The position numbers were made by a program, and so were the translations under genes. Below, one piece after another: positions 1-11,200 of a stretch of 15,311 nucleotides of DNA; within the stretch, counting starts at the first letter, position 1, and every line of letters starts with the position of its first letter. Location of the stretch: positions 1 through 15,311 of the forward strand of contig JAJRXN010000176.1 in NCBI GenBank assembly GCA_024276295.1, written 5' to 3'. The notes beneath the pieces were generated by a model, which worked only from the letters and a program-made list of their open reading frames with translations, had not been told where the DNA came from and made no database searches. This stretch comes from Acidobacteriota bacterium (GTDB lineage Bacteria; Acidobacteriota; Polarisedimenticolia; J045).

Positions 1-2646
<2,646 letters not shown>

Positions 2647-2663
2647 GTCCTGCCGGTTCGGGC

Positions 2664-2675
2664 TAGACTCGAACC
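2664..2675 (+). promoter_or_regulatory. Possible -10 element and leaderless start for the pseudouridine synthase gene
   Basis: The 29-bp gap after the kinase stop lacks a Shine-Dalgarno sequence. It does contain TAGACT (2664-2669), six bases before the ATG. That spacing would put transcription initiation at or next to the start codon, giving a leaderless message. No good -35 hexamer lies 16-18 bp upstream, so read-through from the kinase gene is an equally good explanation. Confidence 0.3.
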
Positions 2676-3608
2676 ATGCGACGTTTCCGCGTCGAGGACG
2701 AGCACCAGCGCACCCTGGCCGTGCGGCTTCGCGAAGCGCTGCGCCTGAGCCATCGCCGGGCCAAGGAACTCGTCGCCTCCGGTCGCGTGCAGGCGGGAGG
2801 CGAGCCGATCCGTGACCCCGCCTGGCGTCCCCCGGCAGGCGTCGAGATCGAGGTCGTGGACACCGCTCCGAAAGCCGGACCGGTCGCGATCTCCGGACCG
2901 GGCTTCCGCGTGGTGCACCTCGACCGCGATCTGGTGGCGATCGACAAGGAGCCGGGCGTGGTCGTCGTGCCGACCAGCGCGCCCTCTCCCGACGACCTGC
3001 CGCTCGTCGCCCGCGTCGTCGCGGCACTGAAGCTGGCCGGACACCGCGTCGACGGCCTGCACGTGGTCCACCGGATCGATCGCGAAACGTCGGGCCTGGT
3101 CCTTTTCGCGCGGCACGAGCGGGCCTGGACACGGCTCCGTCGCGCCTTTCGCGAACGACGGCCGGAGCGGGAATACCTGGCGGTCACCGAAGGCATCCCG
3201 CAGCCGAAGCACGGCGAACTGCTCCACTGGCTGGCGGAGGAACCGGGTTCGCACCGCGTCCGCGCCGCCGACCGTGCCACGGACGGAGCGGTCGAGGCGC
3301 GACTGCGGTATCGCGTGGAGGCGACCCGACGGCATCCCGTCCGTGCCTTCCTGCGCGTGCACCTGGTCACCGGCCGCCGCAACCAGATCCGCGCGCAGTG
3401 CGCCGCGGCGGGCTGGCCGGTCGTCGGCGACCGCTGGTTCGGGGCGCGCGACCCGGGTCCGGGCCGGGCCGCGCTCCATGCCGCCCGGCTGGTGATCCCT
3501 CCGGAGGCCCTGGCGCGACCGCGGGCGCTGGCGCTCGAGGCCCCGCTGCCGGACGACATGGCGCGGCTCTGCCGCCGCTGGTTCGGAGATCAGCTCGGAA
3601 CGCCGTAG
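2676..3608 (+). CDS. RluA-family pseudouridine synthase with N-terminal S4 domain
   Basis: This 310-residue cytoplasmic enzyme should isomerise specific uridines to pseudouridine in rRNA or tRNA. An S4-like RNA-binding region covers about residues 12-65 (arginine-rich, SHRRAKELVASGRVQAGG). The RluA catalytic motif follows as VHRIDRETSGLVLFAR, with catalytic Asp135. The C-terminal signature is TGRRNQIRAQCAAAGWPVVG, equivalent to the usual RKHQIRVHLAHIGHPILGD. Length is normal for RluA/RluC/RluD types, but the specific target (RluC, RluD or another) cannot be told from sequence alone. The start is the first in-frame ATG and begins the S4 domain properly. It follows the kinase gene by 29 bp on the same strand, and its last 19 bp overlap the 3' end of the convergent isomerase gene. 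Confidence 0.95.
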   Translation: MRRFRVEDEHQRTLAVRLREALRLSHRRAKELVASGRVQAGGEPIRDPAWRPPAGVEIEVVDTAPKAGPVAISGPGFRVVHLDRDLVAIDKEPGVVVVPTSAPSPDDLPLVARVVAALKLAGHRVDGLHVVHRIDRETSGLVLFARHERAWTRLRRAFRERRPEREYLAVTEGIPQPKHGELLHWLAEEPGSHRVRAADRATDGAVEARLRYRVEATRRHPVRAFLRVHLVTGRRNQIRAQCAAAGWPVVGDRWFGARDPGPGRAALHAARLVIPPEALARPRALALEAPLPDDMARLCRRWFGDQLGTP

Positions 3609-5185
3609 CGGGTCCCTGCCGGCGTGCCGGCTTCCCGGCGCTCGACGGCGTGCCGGTGGTCGGCAGCCAGCCGCTCGAGCAGATGGAACGCCTCGACGGC
3701 CAGGTCCGGGTGACCGGCCCGCCCGGCCCATTCCGGAGCGGTGAGAAACGTCCCCCGCCCCGCCTGCATCGACTCGAGCAGGGCCGCACGCAGGGCGAGG
3801 ACCGTGGCGGCGGCCTTCTTGCCTGCCTCGACTCCCGGCTGGTGGTAGGCGTTGATCCGGATCATCGAAGCGTAGAGGCCGACGGTCCGCTCGAAAAGGG
3901 CGATCAGGGCGCCGAGGGAGCGGGCATCGACCCGCGGCAGGGTCAGCGTGATCACCCGGCGACCGCGCTCGAGCAGCGCCCGCCGCGTTCCGAGCAGGAA
4001 CCCCGCCAGGTAGTCGGCCGACGTGACACCCGGCTCGACCTCGAGCAGCGGGCCGGGCACGCCATCCTCGCGGACGCCGATCAGCACCGCGAAGAAGTTG
4101 TCGAGCCCGTCGCGGAGCTGCTGGACGTAGGCGTGCTGGTCGGTCGACCCCTTGTTGCCGTAGACGGCCAGGCCCTGATGGACGACCTGCCCGTCGAGAT
4201 CCTTCTCCTTGCCGAGCGACTCCATCACGAGCTGCTGGAGGTAGCGCGAGAAGAGCGCCAGCCGGTCGCGGTAGGGGATCACGACCATGTCACGCTCGCC
4301 GTGGCCGTGGCCGGCGACGTGCCAGGCCAGTGCCAGGCGCGCGGCGGGATTCCGCTGCGCGTCGGCGACCCGCGTGACGTCGTCCATCGCCCGCGCCCCG
4401 GCCAGGAAGGCGCGCACGTCGTGCCCGCAGAGCGCCATCGGCAGCAGTCCGACGGCCGAGGTGATCGACGTCCGACCGCCGACCCAGTCCCACATCGGGA
4501 ACAGGCCCGCGAACCGTTCGTCCCGGGCGCGCCGCCAGAGCGGGCTGTCCTCGCCCGTCACGGCGACGAGGTGGCGGGGCGGATCGAGGCCGCGGGCCGC
4601 CAGGCGCGCGACCGCCTCCTCCATGCCGTTGCGGGTCTCGGGCGTGCCGCCCGATTTCGACACCACGACGACGAGAGTCGTCTCGAGGAGCCCGCCGAGT
4701 TCGGCGAAGGTCCGCTCGATGCCGTCCGGATCGGTGTTGTCCACGAAGCGGATCCGCATCGGATCGGCCGGCCCCCCGAGTGCGTCCGCCGCGAGCTGCG
4801 GGCCGAGCGCCGAACCGCCGATGCCGACGTGGAGCACGTCGGTGAAGCGGACGTCGGGCCGCGGACCGATCCCGCCGCCATGGACCTGCCGGGCGAACGA
4901 CTCCACGTCGTCGATCGCCTGCTCGATCGCCCGGCGCAGCGCCGGTTCCGGAGCGAGTTCCGGATCGCGCAGCCAGTAGTGACCGACACGGCGGCCTTCG
5001 TCCGGGTTGGCGATCGCGCCGGCCTCGAGCGCCCGCATCTCCGCGAAGGCGCGTTCCAAGTCGGGCGCCAGCGCCTCCGCCTGCGGTCCGTCGATCTCGA
5101 TCCCGGCGCAGTCGAGCAGCAGCTCGAGTTCGTCGATCGCGAGAACGCGGCGTGCGAAGAGATCGAACCCGAGCCGGTCGGACAT
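3590..5185 (-). CDS. pgi: Glucose-6-phosphate isomerase
   Basis: This 531-residue enzyme interconverts glucose 6-phosphate and fructose 6-phosphate in glycolysis and gluconeogenesis. Two SIS-type sugar-phosphate folds are evident: GIGGSALGPQL and VVVSKSGGTPETRNG in the first, WDWVGGRTSITSAVGLLP in the second. Catalytic positions known from the family are present: Glu322 in LQQLVMESLGKEKD, His351 in GNKGSTDQHAYVQQ and Lys456 in GVEAGKKAA. The GGRTS...SAVGLLP version of the signature, instead of GGR(F/Y)S, resembles the cyanobacterial-type subgroup. An in-frame ATG exists at 5239, but the ATG at 5185 is preferred because GGGAGG (5191-5196) sits five bases upstream. The gene lies just downstream of the giant surface-protein gene and past its terminator, so it is probably transcribed independently; no promoter is evident. 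Confidence 0.97.
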   Translation of the reverse strand: MSDRLGFDLFARRVLAIDELELLLDCAGIEIDGPQAEALAPDLERAFAEMRALEAGAIANPDEGRRVGHYWLRDPELAPEPALRRAIEQAIDDVESFARQVHGGGIGPRPDVRFTDVLHVGIGGSALGPQLAADALGGPADPMRIRFVDNTDPDGIERTFAELGGLLETTLVVVVSKSGGTPETRNGMEEAVARLAARGLDPPRHLVAVTGEDSPLWRRARDERFAGLFPMWDWVGGRTSITSAVGLLPMALCGHDVRAFLAGARAMDDVTRVADAQRNPAARLALAWHVAGHGHGERDMVVIPYRDRLALFSRYLQQLVMESLGKEKDLDGQVVHQGLAVYGNKGSTDQHAYVQQLRDGLDNFFAVLIGVREDGVPGPLLEVEPGVTSADYLAGFLLGTRRALLERGRRVITLTLPRVDARSLGALIALFERTVGLYASMIRINAYHQPGVEAGKKAAATVLALRAALLESMQAGRGTFLTAPEWAGRAGHPDLAVEAFHLLERLAADHRHAVERREAGTPAGTRYGVPS

Positions 5186-5190
5186 CGTCA

Positions 5191-5196
5191 CCTCCC
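5191..5196 (-). promoter_or_regulatory. Ribosome binding site deciding the pgi start
   Basis: On the minus strand GGGAGG ends five bases before ATG 5185. The upstream in-frame ATG at 5239 has no comparable site, and its coding extension would run into the U-rich terminator tail. Confidence 0.8.
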
Positions 5197-5219
5197 GCGG
5201 CAGCATAGCGAAGTGTCTC

Positions 5220-5257
5220 CGGAAAGAGAAAGAGAGCACCGGCGCGATGGCCGGTGC
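5220..5257 (-). terminator. Intrinsic terminator of the giant FG-GAP/TSP3 gene
   Basis: A perfect 8-bp GC-rich stem (GCACCGGC / GCCGGTGC, 5236-5243 with 5250-5257) encloses a six-base loop. Read on the minus strand, it is followed at once by a pyrimidine tail TCTCTTTCTCTTTCC. It starts 27 bases past the TAG stop of the giant gene, and its tail ends just ahead of the pgi leader. Confidence 0.85.
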
Positions 5258-5284
5258 CCCCGTGTGATGCCACGCGGCGCCGGG

Positions 5285-8200
5285 CTACGGACAGGCCGGC
5301 GGATCGGGCCGCTGGGTGCCGGAGGAATCCGTCCCCATGTCGCCGAAGCAGGTCGATGCCACGGCCCGGCTGTCATAGAAGAAGACGTCGCCGGGACTGG
5401 GCTCACCCTGGTCCGTCCCTTCGGGCGTCGGCAGTCCGGAGCGGATGCAGATCCAGTTCCAGTCCCAAGGCACCGTCACCGTGCCGCGATAGAGGTTGTA
5501 GCTGTCGGCGCCCTGGACCGAACTCCAGCGGAACGTCACCTTGTCGACGTCGAACGTCGAACTCGTCCCGGTGTCATCGAGATGGCCGTAGGCCGCATCC
5601 CCCGGGACACAGTCGTTGGCATCGAGGACGCCGTCCCCGTCGCTGTCACCATGACCCAGCACGAGCGCCTCACCGGCGTCGGCCCGCAGGTCGTCCGGCC
5701 CGTCGCCGAGGTCGGCGCTGCAGACGAGGTCGACTCCGGCGCTGCCGTCGAGATCGGCCAGCAGCAGCCAGCCTGCCGCCGCCAGCGAGTCGGACGACGA
5801 CCGTCCGTAGATCAGTTGGGCCGGCGGAAGGTCCTCGAGATCGACGATCACGTTGCCCGCGGCGATCCGCGTCGGATCGACGACCTGCACCGCCCCGAGG
5901 TCGACCGGCGTGCCGCCCGAACCGTCGGCTCCCGGTCCCGCCAGGAACAGCTCGGCCGTGCCGTCGCCGTTGTAGTCGCCGACCGCAAGCGCCGAACCGA
6001 GCTTCTCGCCGGCCCGCGGGCCGAAGTAGCTGCGCTCGGCGGCCGCATCGAACGTGCTTCCGCTCTCCGCGGTGAACGACGAACCGCCCTGGAGCATGTA
6101 TGCCCCGCCGGCGTTGATTCGCGCCGGATCACCGGGAGGCGAACCCTGGCCGGGCACGCCGACCAGCAGGTCACCGGTCCCGTCGGCATCGATGTCGGCC
6201 GCCGCCAGGGCGCTTCCCGCCAGGTCGGACTCGGTCTCGCCGTAGAACACCGCCGCGTAGTCGCCGTTGTAGGTCTTGAGTTCGAAGCCGATGCTCGAGA
6301 GTGTCCCCGCGTTGAAGACGTAGACCTCTCCCGCCCCGGCCTTGAGGTTGGTCGCGCCATCGGCATCCGGCGCTCCGACGATCAGGTCGTCGGTCGCATC
6401 GCCGTCGACGTCGCCACCGATCAGCGCCTTGCCGAAGTGGTCGTCGAAGTCCGCACCGTTGATGTAGTGATCGAAGTTCTCGTTGCCGAAAGTGAAGTCG
6501 AGTCGCTTGGTCCCGATCGAGGCGTTGAACAGGAAGAACACCACGCCACCGTCGGTCACCGACTCGAACTCGCCGTCGGCCATCGGCGCGCCGAGCGCCA
6601 GGTCGGACGCCCCGTCGCCATCGATGTCGAGCACGGCGATGCCCTCGCCGAGCCGGTCGCCGGCCCGCGCACCGTAGATCGTCACGTTGGCCGACGTGGT
6701 CGCGAGATCGATCGTCGAACCCAGTCCGCCGCCGTAGAAGATGTAGACCTCGCCAGCGTCGGCATCGACGTCCTGGTCGCTCGCTCCGCCCGGCGCCCCG
6801 ACGACCAGATCGTCGGTGCTGTCGCCGTTGATGTCGCCGACCGCCAGCGTGAACCCGAGTTCATCGCCGGCATCCTGTCCGTAGATCTCGACGTCCGCCG
6901 AGACCGTCGCCAGGTCGATCGACGCGCCGACGGGGCCGTAGAAGACGTACACCGCGCCCGCACCGCTGCGGCCGTTGGACGGACCGTCGGCATCGGGCGC
7001 CCCCAGGGCGAGATCCAGCGTGCCGTCGGCATTGAAGTCGCCGATCACGCCGCCCCGGCCGAGCGCATCGGCACTCTCCTCGCCCCAGACCGTCACGCCG
7101 TCACCCGTGGAGAGGCGGACCAGCGTGTCACAGGCGTTTCCGGTGCCGTCGTTGTCGGCATCGAGCTGGGAGGCGTTGGCCACCAGCCAGCAGTTGTCCA
7201 TCGCGTTCTCGACGCCGTCGTTGTCGGCATCGAGGTCGCACGCGTCGCCGACTCCGTCGGCGTCCACGTCGGACTGGCTGGCATTGGCGTCCGATGGACA
7301 GTTGTCGTCGCAGTCGGCGGTCACGCCGCCCGTGCACGGATCGGCGGTCCCGTCGCCGTCGTCGCCAGGGATGCCGTCCTGGTCGAAGTCGCCCTCGCAG
7401 GCATCGCCGGTGCCGTCACCGTTGCTGTCGGCCTGGTCCGGATTGGCGGTCAACTGGCAGTTGTCGCACAGGTTGCCGACACCGTCGCCGTCGTCGTCGA
7501 GCTGGTCGGTGTTGGCCGTGTTCGGACAGTTGTCGGCCAGGTTCTTGATCGTGTCGCCGTCGAGGTCACCCGGAGAGACGACCCACACCTCGCCGGTATT
7601 GAACCGGTCGGCCGTGTCGTCCGGGTCGCCGTCGCCGCCCTCGACACCGAGGATCGCGTCCTCGGCCCCGTCGCCATTGATGTCGGCCGTGGCGATTCCG
7701 CTGGGCAGACTGTCGACGATGTCCGCGCCCCAGATCGCGGTGGCGAGCAGCGTGGTCGAAAGATCGACCTCGAAGTCGAACTGGACGTCCTTCCACGACA
7801 GCACCACCGCCTCGCCGGCCTCGCTGCGTCCCGGGCTCTGCGGTCCTTCCGACCCGGTGGCCCCGAGCACCAGCTCGGCGGACGCGTCCGCATCGAGGTC
7901 TCCGACGCCGACCGCCTCGCCGAGGAAGTCCGACTGCCGGCGGCCGTACACGCGCAGGTCGGCGATCAGCTCGACCGAGTCCGAGAACCAGCTCGCCCTG
8001 GCGCGGTCGAGCACGACGTACACGCGGCCGGCGAGCGAACGCCCGGTTCCCGGGCCGTCCGCACCGGAGACGCCGATCACGATGTCGTCGAATCCGTTGC
8101 CGTCGACGTCGGCCGCGGCAAGGGATGTCGGCAGCTGATCGTCCTTCTGGTCGCCCCAGATCCGGATCCCCGGATCGATCGAAAGGTCGCGGACCGTGCC

Positions 8201-11200
8201 GCTGGTCAGCCCGCTGTCGCCGAACACGAGGTACAGCTCGCCCCGGTCCGGGACCAGCGAGTCCGGACCGTCGCCGGTCCGGGCTCCGACCAGCAGATCG
8301 TCGATCCCGTCCTGGTCGACGTCGCCCGCCGCCAGCACTCGTCCCGCGCGGTCGGTGTCGTCGGCGCCGCGCACGAAGAAGTCGGCACTCGTGGCGGTGT
8401 AGTCCGTCTTGCCACCGATCCCGCTGCCGCCGAACGCGACGTAGACACCGCCGTAGGTGCGGAACCGCGCCGCCAGCGAGTCGTACTCGCGGTAGTTCTG
8501 CGCACCCATCGCCACGTCGAGACTGCCGTCGCCATTGATGTCGCCGAGCGCCAGCGCGACGCCCATGAACGCGCCGCCACGGCTGGCACCCCACACGGCG
8601 TCGGCATTCGGGTTCTCCCGATCACCGCTGTCGGTGTCGATCGTCGCCGGCCATGACGCCTGACCGAAGAACGCATAGACCCGCCCGGCTCCCGACTTGG
8701 ACTCCGTGGTCCCGTCGCCATCGTCGTCGAGCGCCGCGCCGAAGTGCTCGGCGCGCGGAGCGCCGACGATCAGATCGTCGATTCCGTCGGAGTTGACGTC
8801 GCCGACGGCGAGCGCACGCCCGAACTCGTCGTTGCCGACCTCGCCGTAGATCAGCACGTCCGGCGTGTGCAGCTTGAGATCGAGTTCCTGGGCCGAAAGC
8901 GGCCCGAAGATGATGTACACCTCGCCGGTGAAGTCGTCGCTGTTGGTCGGTCCCTTGGCATCCGGAACACCGATCACGATGTCGGCATGGCCATCGCCGT
9001 TGAGATCGCCGGCCGCGACGGAGCGCCCGGCCGAGTCGAGCTTCTCCTTGCCGTAGATCACGATGTGATCGGCCCCGTCGGCCGCGAGATCGACCTCCGG
9101 GAAGTCGCAGTCGTCACCGACGCCGTCGCCGTCGGTGTCGACCTGCGACGGGTTGGCGACGGTCGTGCAGTTGTCGTCGCAGTCGGTCGTCGCCCCGCCC
9201 GTGCACGGGTCGAACGTCCCGTCCCCGTCGTCGTCGGGGATCCCGTCATCGTCGTCGTCGGTATCGCAGGCGTTGCCGCTCCCGTCGCCGTCCGTGTCGG
9301 TCTGGTCCGGGTTCGCCGCGAGCGGACAGTTGTCGCAGGCATTGCCCAGTCCGTCGCCATCGTCGTCGATCTGTGACGGATTGTCCTGGTTCACGCAGTT
9401 GTCGCAGGCGTCCCCGACGCCATCGAGGTCGGCATCCTCCTGGCCGGGATTCGGGGTCACGCGACAGTTGTCGTTGGGATCTCCGCTGATCGTCTCGTCG
9501 TTGACCCCGTCGTTGTCATCGTCCTGGTCGCAGGCGTCTCCCTGGCCGTCGTTGTCGGTGTCGCGCTGGAAGCCCTCGAAGTACTCCTGGGAACTGACCG
9601 TGCCGTCACCGTCCTGATCGCAGTACAGCGGATCGACGTCGCAGTCGCCGTTGTTCTCTCCGCCGCAGTTGTCGCATTCCGAGCCGACGTGATCGGAGTC
9701 CTGGAAGAAGATGTTGTCGCCTTCGCGCTGCTCGAAGTTGCACTGTTCCGGGCAGTTGTCGCACGCATCGCCGACACCGTCCGGCCCTTCGGTCAGCTCC
9801 TCGGTCCCCTCGTCCCAGGTTCCGTCACGATCGGTGTCGAGAATCAGGTAGATCTCGGTGTAGTCCGTCGTCCCGTCGCCGTCCTCGTCGACCGGGAACT
9901 CGATGATCGGACACTCGGCGGTCTCCTGCGGACCATCGGTGTCGCGCTGGTCCGGATTCGCCACGTCGACGCAGTTGTCGCATACGTCTCCGAGGCCGTC
10001 GCCGTCGACGTCCGCCTGGTCGTCGTTGACGACCAGCGGACAGTTGTCGCAGGCGCCGCCCAGGGCATCGCCATCGACGTTGTCCTGGTCCGCATTGGCC
10101 GTGTCGACACAGTTGTCGCACGCGTCGCCGACGTCGTCTCCGTCGGTATCGGCCTGGTCGGCGTTGTCGTCGTTCGGACAGTTGTCGCACGCATCGCCCA
10201 AGGTGTCGCCATCCGAGTTGTCCTGGGTCGGGTTGGGCGTGAACGGACAGTTGTCGTCACAGTCGACCGTGTTGCCGCCGGTACACGGGTCGGACGTGCC
10301 GTCCCCGTCGTCGTCCGGAATGCCGTCGTTGTCATCGTCCGGATCGCACACGTCACCCAGGCCGTCCTGGTCGTAGTCCGCCTGGTCGACGTTGGCATCG
10401 TTGGGACAGTTGTCGCACGCATCGCCGAGGCCGTCCCCGTCGAGGTCGCTCTGGAACCCCTGATCGCGCTCCTGCTGGCTGACGATGCCATCGCGATCCT
10501 GGTCGCACGAGAACGGATTGGCGTCGCAGTCGCCGTTTCGCACGACGCGGCAGTTGTCGTCGCAATTGAAGACCTGGCCGCTCGGGCACGGGTTGAACGT
10601 GCCGTCCCCGTTGTCGTCGTCGACGAAGTCGTCGTCGTCGTCCGTGTCGCAGGCGTCGCCGGCAAACCCGTCGCCGTCCGAGTCGAGCTGGTCACGGTTC
10701 GGTTCCGACGAGCAGTTGTCGCACACGTCGCCCCACAGGTCGCCGTCGATGTCGCTCTGCCCCGGGTTGTTGAGGCTCGGGCAGTTGTCGTAGAGATCGC
10801 GGATGCCATCGATGTCGAAATCGTAGAGCCCGGTCAGATAGACCGCTCCGGCTCCCGACCGGACGCCGTTCCCGAGATCCGGACCATCGCGGAACGGGGC
10901 CCCGACGAGCAGATCGGAACCGTGGATCTGGTCCAGGTTCCCGGAGGTCATCACGAGCCCGAAGCTGTCGCCCGCATCCGTGCCCCACAGAACGGGCCCC
11001 GACGCGTTGGCCAGGTCTTCGGTGCTCCCCGGCCGCGTGCCGTTGCCCCAGCGCACCCAGATCTCGCCCCCGCTGTCGCGGAGGTTGTCGCGGGACGCCG
11101 AAAACGGCGCCCCGACGATCAGGTCGGAAAAGCCGTCGCCGTCGTGATCGGTCACGACGATCGCCTGGCCGTATCCATCCCCTTGGTCGCGACCGCGGAT

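Larger units (their letters stand above)
9077..10828 (-). repeat. TSP3 block 1: long calcium-binding stalk with EF-hand loops
   Basis: Fifteen DNC units, most as DNCP...N.DQ.D.DGDG.GD.CD, run over about 584 residues, extremely rich in aspartate and cysteine. Three copies of the 80-nt cassette lie inside it. Three exact EF-hand-type 12-residue loops (9584-9619, 9854-9889, 10469-10504) and one near-match (9803-9838) are embedded. TSP3 repeats are known to wrap around calcium ions with paired cysteines, so a rigid extended stalk is expected. Confidence 0.92.

Noticed and set aside
3398..8656. A 1752-codon open frame on the plus strand, antisense to pgi and the giant gene
   Set aside because: It has no ribosome site or domain. 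Its Val/Asp/Arg-rich text (VDVAD, VGRVGR) is the reverse complement of GAC/GTC-rich, stop-poor repeats. The minus strand reads as recognisable families over the same DNA.
7127..10828. Repeated DNA resembling a CRISPR or minisatellite array (many copies of CAGTTGTCGCA)
   Set aside because: The repeats keep the reading frame and encode TSP3 units with conserved Cys and Asp. There are no unique spacers of even length and no cas genes.
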